A stretch of DNA of 39,443 nucleotides. Source: Candidatus Omnitrophota bacterium. GTDB lineage: Bacteria > Omnitrophota > Gorgyraeia > Zapsychrales > JAHFFX01. The stretch lies in assembly GCA_023247725.1 (NCBI GenBank), contig JAHFFW010000023.1, positions 1-39,443 on the forward strand, written 5' to 3'. Below the pieces are notes generated by a model that searched no databases, was not told the origin of the DNA, and was given only the letters and a program-made list of their open reading frames with translations. Positions 8,767 through 15,657 of this stretch are shown here, piece by piece. A program made the translations under genes and the position numbers. Within the stretch, counting starts at the first letter, position 1, and the number at the start of each line of letters is the position of its first letter.

Positions 8767-9521
8767 AAGGTCAAATAAAAATTGCGGCGAACAATCTGGA
8801 GATTTGGTTCGGCCAAATCCATGCGCTTAAATCATTATCCATCGCTATCCACGAAAAGGAAATCCTTGGCGTGATCGGTCCAGCCAATAGCGGAAAAAGC
8901 ACGTTTCTGCGGTCTCTCAATCGTTTTAACGACTTGGATCCTCATTTTCGATTTCAAGGTTCGCTCCGTTTAGGTGGGAAAAATATTTATAAGGATATTC
9001 CAGTTGGAGAATTGCGTAAACGGGTCGGAATGGTTTTTGCCTTACCGGTGCCTTTGCCTCTGAGCATTTTTGAGAATGTGGTGTATGGCCCGCGGCGCCA
9101 CGGCATCAAACAAAAGTCTGTTTTGGAAGGAATCGTCGAGAAAACCTTGCAAGAGGCTTATCTGTGGGAAGAGGTCAAAGATCGTCTGCATATTTCGGCA
9201 ATGAAATTGTCCGGCGGTCAACAGCAGCGACTCTGCCTGGCCCGGACGCTTGCGGTCGAACCGGAAGTTATTTTGTATGACGAGCCATGCTCCGGACTTG
9301 ATCCGATTTCCACCGCCAAAATCGAAGAGGCCATGCGGCGATTCCGAAAGCGATATACGCAGGTTTTGGTCACCAATAACACCAAACAAGCGGCGAGGGT
9401 CAGTGATCGCACCGCCTTTTTTTTGATGGGAGAGATGGTGGAGCTCGATCAAACCGGTAGGATCTTCACCTTTCCAAAGGATCAAAGAACCAATGATTAT
9501 ATTTCCGGGAGATTTGGATGA
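8760..9521 (+). CDS. PstB-like ATPase with lost Q-loop Gln and switch His (PstB2)
   Basis: PstB-family ABC ATPase, 253 residues, normal PstB length. Kept motifs are Walker A GPANSGKST (40-48, GxxxxGKST intact), signature LSGGQ (150-154) and Walker B LYDEP with catalytic Glu175. Lost are the Q-loop glutamine (VFALP where PstB has VFQxP; Ala94, codon GCC at 9039) and the switch histidine (VTNNT where PstB has VTHNM; Asn206, codon AAT at 9375). The D-loop is SGLD instead of SALD. The frame is open and overlaps both neighbours, so this is not decay by frameshift. It probably pairs with the next gene to supply the good signature motif. Confidence 0.9.
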   Translation: MVEGQIKIAANNLEIWFGQIHALKSLSIAIHEKEILGVIGPANSGKSTFLRSLNRFNDLDPHFRFQGSLRLGGKNIYKDIPVGELRKRVGMVFALPVPLPLSIFENVVYGPRRHGIKQKSVLEGIVEKTLQEAYLWEEVKDRLHISAMKLSGGQQQRLCLARTLAVEPEVILYDEPCSGLDPISTAKIEEAMRRFRKRYTQVLVTNNTKQAARVSDRTAFFLMGEMVELDQTGRIFTFPKDQRTNDYISGRFG

Positions 9522-10273
9522 AGGGTATTATCGAGACTCAGGATTTGAATTTGTTTTACGGAGAATTCCAGGCGCTTAAAAATATCAATCTGGCCGTACG
9601 TCGAAAGACCATTACAGCCTTTATCGGTCCGTCCGGCTGCGGCAAGTCGACGCTGTTGCGTTCGTTCAACCGGATGAATGATTTGATTGAAGGCGTCCGG
9701 ATGACGGGTCGGGTTTTGATTGATGGCAACGATATTCAAAACAGCCATACCGATCTGGTCACCTTGCGTAAAAAAGTCGGAATGGTTTTTCAACGTCCCA
9801 ACCCGTTTCCTTTATCGATCGCCGAAAATATTTTGTTTGGCCCCCAGATTCACCGCACCGCAAAAAAGGACGAGTACGAGCAAATAGTGGAAGAAAGCCT
9901 CAAATCAGTGTTATTATGGGATACCCTTAAAGATAAACTCGACCGCAATGCGCTCAATCTTTCCCTGGAGCAACAGCAGCGTCTATGCATTGCCCGGCTT
10001 TTGCCGGTCAAACCTGAGGTCCTGCTTATGGATGAACCCTGTTCCGCGCTTGACCCGGTTGCCACGGAACGGATCGAAGATTTGATGCGGGTTCTTAAAG
10101 AAAATTATACGATCGTCATTGTGACTCATAACATGCAGCAGGCCGCGAGGGTGTCGGATGATACAGGTTTCATGCTATTGGGAGAATTGATTGAATTTCA
10201 TCGAACCGAAATGATTTTTACCAATCCTGTGGACCAGAGAACGAGTGATTACATCACCGGTCGATTTGGATAA
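9518..10273 (+). CDS. PstB-like ATPase with degenerate signature motif (PstB3)
   Basis: PstB-family ATPase, 251 residues, overlapping the previous gene by ATGA. The catalytic side is complete: Walker [10 protein letters not shown] (37-45), Q-loop VFQRPNPFP with Gln92, Walker B LLMDEP with Glu173, D-loop SALD, and His204 in VTHNMQQAA. The signature motif is [13 protein letters not shown] where PstB has LSGGQ (Leu150-Glu151, codons CTG GAG at 9965-9970). A homodimer would have two poor signatures. With the upstream PstB2 it would form one consensus and one degenerate ATP site. Flanked by pstB2 and phoU. Confidence 0.9.
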   Translation: MKGIIETQDLNLFYGEFQALKNINLAVRRKTITAFIGPSGCGKSTLLRSFNRMNDLIEGVRMTGRVLIDGNDIQNSHTDLVTLRKKVGMVFQRPNPFPLSIAENILFGPQIHRTAKKDEYEQIVEESLKSVLLWDTLKDKLDRNALNLSLEQQQRLCIARLLPVKPEVLLMDEPCSALDPVATERIEDLMRVLKENYTIVIVTHNMQQAARVSDDTGFMLLGELIEFHRTEMIFTNPVDQRTSDYITGRFG

Positions 10274-10300
10274 AATGATTTTTAAAAACGGGGGAGGCTT

Positions 10301-10960
10301 ATGCAGCGACACTTCGATGAAGCTCTGCAAAAACTAAAGGAAAAGATTTTTCGCATGAGCGGATTAGTTGAGGAGAACATCGGGGCCTCAATTAAGGCGT
10401 TGATCGATCGTAACTCAGAGCTTGCTTATAAGGTCATCAAATCCGATGATGCGGTTAATATGCTGGAAATCGAGATTGATGACTGGTGCATGAAGCTCCT
10501 GGCTCTTTATCAGCCGGCCGCCGGGGACCTGCGCTTTATCACCTCGACCATGCGAATCACCAACGACCTTGAGCGCATTGGCGACCTAGGCGTCAACATC
10601 GCCGAAAGAACACTGGATTTGATTAAGGTGCCGCCTTTGAATCTCAAAATTGATATTCCCAAAATGGCCGCGGCCTCCCAGAGCATGCTCAAAGATAGCC
10701 TCAATGCCTTCGTCAATAAAGATTCCAAACTCGCCTACGAGGTCTGCAAACGGGATGACGAGGTCGATCAGCTTAACCACGATATCTTTATGGCGCTTTT
10801 CACCTGCAAACCGGAGGAGCAAAAACCGGTTGAAAGAGTGATTGATCTTATCCTCGTTGCCAAAAATCTGGAACGGATTGCGGATCATTCCACGAATATT
10901 TGCGAAGATGTCATTTATCTGGTGGATGGAAAAGTGATCAAACATCATATTACAGATTAA
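10301..10960 (+). CDS. phoU: Phosphate signalling protein PhoU
   Basis: Cytoplasmic regulator that links Pst activity to PhoR and limits phosphate uptake. The 219 residues form the usual duplicated three-helix repeat. Each half has the metal-binding E/DxxxD-type motif: TNDLERIGDLGVNIAER in the first and AKNLERIADHSTNICED in the second. A strong GGGGGAG ribosome site precedes the ATG. Its place at the end of pstS2C2A2B2B3 is the classical position for phoU, and only one copy serves both Pst systems in this window. Confidence 0.96.
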   Translation: MQRHFDEALQKLKEKIFRMSGLVEENIGASIKALIDRNSELAYKVIKSDDAVNMLEIEIDDWCMKLLALYQPAAGDLRFITSTMRITNDLERIGDLGVNIAERTLDLIKVPPLNLKIDIPKMAAASQSMLKDSLNAFVNKDSKLAYEVCKRDDEVDQLNHDIFMALFTCKPEEQKPVERVIDLILVAKNLERIADHSTNICEDVIYLVDGKVIKHHITD

Positions 10961-10962
10961 CG

Positions 10963-11301
10963 ATGTCGAATCCTGAAGAGTTGGAACAAATCGACGTGCA
11001 TAAGGCCAAGGCGCTCATCGAAGGCGGAAAGGTTCAGACGGTGGATATCCGCGATGCCATGGCTTTTCATGAGGCGCATATTTCCCATGCGATTTCGGTC
11101 AGCGATAATAATGTAGAAGATTTTATGGCCTCGGCTGATAAAGAAAAGCCTTTGATTTGCTATTGTTACCACGGCATCAGCAGTCAAGGGGCGGCTCAGT
11201 ATTTTAAGGAGCATGGATTTAAAGAAGTTTACAGCATTATCGGCGGCTTTGAAGAATTCCAAAAGTCTTACCCTGCCTTGATCCAGCCAGCTCGTGGATG
11301 A
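10963..11301 (+). CDS. glpE: GlpE-type single-domain rhodanese (thiosulfate sulfurtransferase)
   Basis: Single rhodanese domain of 112 residues from the ATG at 10963, two bases after the phoU stop. The active loop CYHGISSQGAAQYF (Cys68) is almost the same as E. coli GlpE (CYHGNSSKGAAQY), and VYSIIGGFEEF matches the GlpE C-terminus. It probably transfers sulfane sulfur from thiosulfate to cyanide or a thiol acceptor. Its place in the pho operon is unusual; glpE in E. coli is with glpG and glpR. The close spacing suggests co-transcription, but a link to phosphate control is not shown. Confidence 0.9.
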   Translation: MSNPEELEQIDVHKAKALIEGGKVQTVDIRDAMAFHEAHISHAISVSDNNVEDFMASADKEKPLICYCYHGISSQGAAQYFKEHGFKEVYSIIGGFEEFQKSYPALIQPARG

Positions 11302-11349
11302 ATCGTCAGATTTTTACCGAGCAGATTTTTCAATTCAATAATTTTTAGG

Positions 11350-12495
11350 ATGTTAAATTACGAGACGACTAAAGACAACAAGAATGGTTGCTATCCCTTC
11401 AATTATTATCCTTTTCTGGATGGTTTCAGAGGTGTTGCCATTCTCGCTGTGATGAGTGCGCATGCCCAGAATTTTTTTCATGCGAAGGATTTTTCTGGCC
11501 TACTTTTTAAATTTCTGGTCTTGGTCGGTCCTTTAGGTCATTTGGGGGTCGATATGTTTTTTGTCATCAGCGGTTTTTTGATAACGGGCATTTTAATTCG
11601 CAATTATAGGGATCCTATCGACGTTCGAAGGTTTTATGTCCGACGGATCTTTAAGATTATTCCGCCTTATGCCAGCCTGATTTTAATGACCATGCTGATG
11701 GTGCCATTCGATGAAGCGGGAAAATGGAACATCGGCCATTTAGGCCCTTATGTATTATTCACGCAAAATTATGCTCCTTATGTGGTCACGCCTCTGGCCC
11801 ATACTTGGTCGCTTTCGATCGAAGAACATTTTTATCTCATATTTCCCTTAATCGTGGCAGCCATATTTTGTTTAGCGAAAAGCGAGGACTCAAGAAGAAG
11901 GTGTATCCTGGGGCTGGGTTTGGCGATTATGGCCTTTACCATATTATTTCGTGATATTTTGCATGATACGCGTTTTTTTATTTTTTCGAATCTTGGCCCA
12001 GATTTTACTCAGACAACTTTATTTCGGGCTGATGCCCTCATGTTTGGATGTGTCCTGCGAGTGATGGAACCCTATTATGCTCATGGGATGGATAAGGTCT
12101 GGCGGGTTTTGTCCCCGGTTTTATTGCTGTGCGGATTGATTATTTATTATTACTTTTCGCAAAATTTGGATCAGAATGGTTTTATTATTTGCCGAGCAAA
12201 ATTTATTTTTTCCTATATTGCTCCGGGTCTTTTGTTATTAGGAATCTATCGGGGAGGGAGATGGCTAAGGCGAGTATTCGAAAATAATGTTTTGCGTTGG
12301 GTAGGAAAAAATTCTTATGGAATTTATCTTTGGCATTATGTTTTAATCACCTTACTTGCATCATCGCTCATGCTTTACCTCAGGCCCACCCTGGCTGTCG
12401 TTGCCTTTTATGTTCTTTCTATGATAGCGGGCTGGTTATCTACGATAACAGTTGAACGATATGCCTTGAAGTTGAGGCACAGGCTTTGTCCCTAA
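11350..12495 (+). CDS. Acyltransferase 3 family membrane protein (OafA/YrhL type)
   Basis: Integral membrane O-acyltransferase of 381 residues, with about ten hydrophobic segments. The N-terminal FLDGFRGVAILAVMSAH carries the conserved Arg (about 27) and catalytic His (about 38). DMFFVISGFLITG and TWSLSIEEHFYLIFPL are further family landmarks. Members acylate surface sugars such as O-antigen, peptidoglycan or exopolysaccharide; the substrate here cannot be told. The gene is visibly richer in AT than the pst genes, and no sugar-biosynthesis genes are adjacent. AGG lies close to the ATG. Confidence 0.9.
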   Translation: MLNYETTKDNKNGCYPFNYYPFLDGFRGVAILAVMSAHAQNFFHAKDFSGLLFKFLVLVGPLGHLGVDMFFVISGFLITGILIRNYRDPIDVRRFYVRRIFKIIPPYASLILMTMLMVPFDEAGKWNIGHLGPYVLFTQNYAPYVVTPLAHTWSLSIEEHFYLIFPLIVAAIFCLAKSEDSRRRCILGLGLAIMAFTILFRDILHDTRFFIFSNLGPDFTQTTLFRADALMFGCVLRVMEPYYAHGMDKVWRVLSPVLLLCGLIIYYYFSQNLDQNGFIICRAKFIFSYIAPGLLLLGIYRGGRWLRRVFENNVLRWVGKNSYGIYLWHYVLITLLASSLMLYLRPTLAVVAFYVLSMIAGWLSTITVERYALKLRHRLCP

Positions 12496-12521
12496 AGATT
12501 TCCTTCCTATCATTTAACAAT

Positions 12522-13196
12522 ATGTCCCGAATTCCTTTAACTGTAAAGGCGATTATTTTTGATATGGATGGTGTGATCACGAACACCATGCCTGACCACT
12601 ATAAGGCTTGGAAAAAGATTTTTGCGCAGCAGGGAGTCATAATGACCAAGGAAGATGTTTATTGTCGTGAGGGTCAGAAGGGCATTCAGAGTGTGACTGA
12701 AATTCTTTTTATTCATGGCAAAACAGTTCCTAGAAGTCAAGCTGAGGTTCTGCTTGAACAGAAAGAAAAAATTTTTAAAGAAATCGTCCGCCAGCGTTTT
12801 ATCTGTGGGGCCCGCCAATTCTTGAGAGATCTGCATCGGCGGAGTTTTCGTCTCGCCTTGGTTACGGGAACCTCTCGCCACGAATTATTACGAATTCTGC
12901 CGGAGTCATTATTGAATCTTTTCGAGGTTACGATTACCGGAAATGATGTCAGGCATGGGAAGCCGCATCCGGAGCCTTTTCAGAGGGCGCTTCAAAGATT
13001 GGGACTGAAGGCCCAGGAGGCGGTTGTCTTGGAAAATGCGCCTTTTGGGATTCAATCTGCCAAGGCCGCCGGATTGCGCACTTTGGCAATCGAAACATCC
13101 CTTCCTAAAAAATATCTTCATCAAGCCGACATGATTTTTCCCTCGATCAAAGAAATTAAAGAGCGAGTTGTGTTCCTGCTTGATGGTTCAGCATGA
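12522..13196 (+). CDS. HAD hydrolase, beta-phosphoglucomutase-like
   Basis: HAD-superfamily phosphatase or phosphomutase of 224 residues with a C1 cap. Motif I is IIFDMDGVITNT (nucleophile Asp14, acid Asp16), motif II VTGTSR, the motif III lysine is in GKPHPEPF, and motif IV is ENAPFGIQSAKAAG. Members include beta-phosphoglucomutase, sugar-phosphate phosphatases and phosphoglycolate phosphatase. The ENAP..G..A form of motif IV is typical of the PGM-like group, but substrate is undecided. A longer frame opens with TTG at 12486 and overlaps the acyltransferase; I prefer ATG 12522. Confidence 0.85.
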   Translation: MSRIPLTVKAIIFDMDGVITNTMPDHYKAWKKIFAQQGVIMTKEDVYCREGQKGIQSVTEILFIHGKTVPRSQAEVLLEQKEKIFKEIVRQRFICGARQFLRDLHRRSFRLALVTGTSRHELLRILPESLLNLFEVTITGNDVRHGKPHPEPFQRALQRLGLKAQEAVVLENAPFGIQSAKAAGLRTLAIETSLPKKYLHQADMIFPSIKEIKERVVFLLDGSA

Positions 13197-13247
13197 AAGA
13201 ATCCCTTGTTTCTGAGAGTTTAGGCTTTTTCCGGTTGTCTTTTTCAG

Positions 13248-13253
13248 TATAAT
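13248..13253 (+). promoter_or_regulatory. Consensus -10 (TATAAT) ahead of the NAD kinase gene
   Basis: A perfect TATAAT lies in the short gap between the HAD gene and the NAD kinase gene. The region 16-18 bp upstream is T-rich (CTTTTT) rather than a real TTGACA. The resulting leader would be about 20 nt. Confidence 0.4.
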
Positions 13254-13267
13254 GATTGAAAAACAAT

Positions 13268-13272
13268 GGAGG
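13268..13272 (+). promoter_or_regulatory. Shine-Dalgarno deciding a GTG start for NAD kinase
   Basis: GGAGG sits 5 nt before GTG 13278. The ATG at 13266 overlaps this same GGAGG and has no ribosome site of its own, so the GTG four codons later is the better start. Confidence 0.5.
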
Positions 13273-13277
13273 CAAAC

Positions 13278-14156
13278 GTGTTTCAGAGGGTGCTCGTCGT
13301 CTATAAAAAGAGCGCTTATAAAATTTATTTTTTGGAACGAAAGAGTTCCTTGTTTGGCAAACAAGCCCTTTTTAAGCCCGCGGAAATCCGCCGTTTTAAA
13401 TTGGCGCACGAAACCCATTATCGAACCTTGGCGTTTATTGAGGAAATTTTGAGGCGTTATAAAATCCGTTTTAGAAAACGCCGCCGCGGCCAACGCATCG
13501 ATGCCTCTGGCTACGACCTTATCATTACGGTAGGAGGTGATGGGACTTTTTTAGAGGCGGCTCGAAGTGCACTGACTCAACCGCTCTGGGGCGTGAATTC
13601 CGATCCGGCGCATAGCGTCGGAAGATTCTGTTCGACCCGGCCGGAGCATTTTGAAAGGGATTTAGTGAATTTACTCAAAGGAAATTTTCGAACCGTGTCT
13701 CTCCATCGCTTCCGACTGGAATTGCGCGCAGGCAAAAACAAGCGGATTGTCAATGTCCTCAACGATCTTTTGTTTTGCCACCAAAATCCCGCGGCCATGA
13801 GCCGATATTACTTAACGATTAATAAAATCCGGGAAGAACAACGGGGATCCGGGTTATGGGTATCAACCGCAGCTGGTTCGTCGGGAGCGATCCATTCAGC
13901 CGGAGGCCAGGTCATTCCTCGAGCAAGCAAACTCATCCAGTATAGGCCCAGAGAAATTTTTTCCGGATTTCATGCGAAATACAGGTTAACCGGCGGAATG
14001 CTTTTTTTGCATCATCCCATCTTGATCGAGTCGATCATGCGCAGTGGCAGGATTTACATCGATGGTGCGCATCTGAGTTTTTCGTTTGGACTCGGCAATA
14101 AGGCCATATTAACGAATTCGCTTTACCCCGCGAACGTCATCCAATTCAAGGCTTGA
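13278..14156 (+). CDS. nadK: NAD kinase, NADK2-like type
   Basis: Makes NADP from NAD and ATP (or polyphosphate). The 292-residue product has GGDGTFLEAAR (86-96), the ATP-NAD kinase hallmark. The next segment, GVNSDPAHSVGRFC (105-118), differs from the usual bacterial GIN.GxLGFL and resembles the GVNTDPERSEGHLC segment of mitochondrial NADK2. LNDLLF (Asn-Asp in place of Asn-Glu) and GSGLWVSTAAGSSGAIHSAGG also follow the NADK2 pattern. GTG 13278 is preferred on its ribosome site; ATG 13266 would add four residues. It overlaps nothing and is followed at once by the CbiX gene. Confidence 0.85.
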   Translation: MFQRVLVVYKKSAYKIYFLERKSSLFGKQALFKPAEIRRFKLAHETHYRTLAFIEEILRRYKIRFRKRRRGQRIDASGYDLIITVGGDGTFLEAARSALTQPLWGVNSDPAHSVGRFCSTRPEHFERDLVNLLKGNFRTVSLHRFRLELRAGKNKRIVNVLNDLLFCHQNPAAMSRYYLTINKIREEQRGSGLWVSTAAGSSGAIHSAGGQVIPRASKLIQYRPREIFSGFHAKYRLTGGMLFLHHPILIESIMRSGRIYIDGAHLSFSFGLGNKAILTNSLYPANVIQFKA

Positions 14157-14167
14157 TTCATGATCCT

Positions 14168-14539
14168 ATGAAAGCCGCTCTGGTTGTCTCTCACGGTAGC
14201 CGCTCGAAGAAAACCCGCCAGGAAGTCCTTCGTTTGGTTAAAAAGCTGCGACGCCAAAGTTCATTTCCAATTATTGAATATGCCTTCTTGGAAATTGAGC
14301 CTCCCGATATACCAACCGGGATTGAAATGTGCGCCAGGAAGGGAGCCAAGGAAATTTTGCTGTTATTGAATTTTTTAAATTCCGGGCGTCATGTGGACAT
14401 CGATATCCCGAAGATCGCTCAAGAGGCGCGAAAGAAATATCGGGGAATTCGAATTCATATATCGCAGCCGGTGGGCCAGCACCCCAAAATCTGTGAGCTT
14501 TTCTTGGATTTGTTGGATCGTTCAAAAATTCATCTATGA
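14168..14539 (+). CDS. Small CbiX/SirB-type sirohydrochlorin chelatase
   Basis: Single-domain class II chelatase of 123 residues. VVSHGSR (His9) and NSGRHVDIDIP (His75) provide the two metal-ligand histidines of the CbiX/SirB family. It resembles the small CbiXS proteins thought to act as homodimers, and could insert Co for cobalamin or Fe for siroheme. Siroheme is attractive because a sulfate-assimilation operon follows within 1.5 kb and sulfite reductase needs siroheme, but no siroheme or cobalamin gene is adjacent. The ATG at 14168 lies 11 nt after the NAD kinase stop; the 3' end overlaps mutY by ATGA. Confidence 0.78.
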   Translation: MKAALVVSHGSRSKKTRQEVLRLVKKLRRQSSFPIIEYAFLEIEPPDIPTGIEMCARKGAKEILLLLNFLNSGRHVDIDIPKIAQEARKKYRGIRIHISQPVGQHPKICELFLDLLDRSKIHL

Positions 14540-15594
14540 GTATGCCTTCTCGTCTGAGTAACAATATTATGCAGTGGTATAAAGCCAACGCGCGTGATCT
14601 GCCATGGCGTAAAACAGAAGACCCATACAAAATTTGGGTTTCCGAAATCATGCTGCAGCAGACGACCGTCAATGCCGTCATTCCTTTTTTTGAGCGATGG
14701 ATGAGTGAATATCCGACACTCCGGCATGTGGCTCAAGCCCCCATCCGCAAGATTTTGAAATCCTGGCAGGGATTAGGGTATTACCAGAGAGCCAAGAATC
14801 TGCATAAGGCTGCCAAAATTATTTGTAAGCAATTCAAAGGGTGTTTGCCAAATGAAGCCAGTAGGCTTAAGGACCTTCCCGGATTCGGATCGTATACGAC
14901 TGGTGCAGTTTTGAGTATTGCGTTTGATCAAAGGCATCCCATCATTGATGCCAACGTGCGTCGTGTCTTTATGCGTTTGCTGGCCTTGCCGGGACTGGCT
15001 GTTGCCTCGCAGGATAAGGCGATTATCGGATATCTTGAAAAAATTATGCCCAATAAAGGAGTGAAGATATTTAATCAGGCCTTGATGGAATTAGGAGCGT
15101 TGGTTTGCCGAAGCAGCGAACCCTTATGCATTGCCTGTCCAGTGAGAGAATATTGCCTGGCTTATGCAAAAGGACTGCAAGAGGTCATTCCCGAACGAAA
15201 GAAAAAATTCATTCAAGATGTGAAGGTTGTTATTGCGATCATTAAAAAAAATGATAAATTTTTTATTCAGAAGCGCCCTTCATCGGGTCTATTCGCGGAC
15301 CTGTGGGAATTCCCTGGTGGTAAAATTGAACCCAAGGAAAATGCCCGCCAAGCGCTGGCCCGAGAAATCCGGGAAGAGCTAAACGTTGAAGTAAAATACG
15401 CAAAACCATTGTTTGAATTAAAACAATTTTACACCCAATTCCGCGCCCATTTGAATGTTTGGAGCTGTGAGGTAAATCCTTTGCCAAAAGAAGATTCAAA
15501 TCATAAATGGGTCAAATTCCCTCAATTGCATCACTTCCCCATGCCCTCTGGCAGCGCGCGGATCATTGATTTATTGAGCGTTAAGAAAGAATAA
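14536..15594 (+). CDS. mutY: A/G-specific adenine glycosylase MutY with Nudix-type C-terminal domain
   Basis: Base-excision enzyme that removes A paired with 8-oxoG. In its 352 residues the HhH-GPD domain has catalytic Glu37 (SEIMLQQTTV), the hairpin LPGFGSYTTGAVLS and Asp138 (IIDANVRRV). The [4Fe-4S] loop is C191-x6-C198-x2-C201-x5-C207. The C-terminal domain (about 228-350) is unusual. Where MutY normally has a degenerate MutT-like fold, this one has a Nudix box G262-x5-E268-x7-R276-E-I-R-E280-E281, missing only the late Gly (Asn283), and WEFPGGK before it. It may also hydrolyse an oxidised nucleotide. It overlaps the chelatase gene by 4 bp. Confidence 0.93.
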   Translation: MSMPSRLSNNIMQWYKANARDLPWRKTEDPYKIWVSEIMLQQTTVNAVIPFFERWMSEYPTLRHVAQAPIRKILKSWQGLGYYQRAKNLHKAAKIICKQFKGCLPNEASRLKDLPGFGSYTTGAVLSIAFDQRHPIIDANVRRVFMRLLALPGLAVASQDKAIIGYLEKIMPNKGVKIFNQALMELGALVCRSSEPLCIACPVREYCLAYAKGLQEVIPERKKKFIQDVKVVIAIIKKNDKFFIQKRPSSGLFADLWEFPGGKIEPKENARQALAREIREELNVEVKYAKPLFELKQFYTQFRAHLNVWSCEVNPLPKEDSNHKWVKFPQLHHFPMPSGSARIIDLLSVKKE

Positions 15595-15595
15595 C

Positions 15596-15624
15596 TTGAC
15601 AAATAGGGAGGCATAAAATATCCT
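15596..15624 (+). promoter_or_regulatory. Promoter of the rrf2-cys operon
   Basis: TTGACA (15596-15601), a 17-bp spacer, then TATCCT (15619-15624), starting right after the mutY stop. The -35 is perfect. The -10 runs into the palindrome at 15622-15649, so binding there should block transcription. Confidence 0.65.
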
Positions 15625-15649
15625 TACTATGCTTATCAAATTAGTAAGG
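15622..15649 (+). promoter_or_regulatory. Perfect palindrome, probable Rrf2 operator
   Basis: CCTTACTA (15622-15629) and TAGTAAGG (15642-15649) are perfect inverted repeats separated by 12 bp, overlapping the -10 and ending 8 nt before the rrf2 start. Rrf2 proteins are dimeric winged-helix repressors that bind such palindromes, and the neighbouring gene encodes one. Autoregulation of the whole sulfur operon is the simplest reading. Confidence 0.65.
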
Positions 15650-15657
15650 TATAGAAA

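Noticed and set aside
8760-10273. One of the two tandem pstB genes is a decaying pseudogene
   Set aside because: Both are full length, in frame, overlap neighbours tightly, and are conserved outside the specific motif changes, which are complementary. Decay would more likely bring stops or scattered loss.
11306-11328. CAGATTTTT repeated twice before the acyltransferase gene
   Set aside because: Two short copies in an A/T-rich 48-nt gap are not enough to call a regulatory repeat or an insertion footprint.
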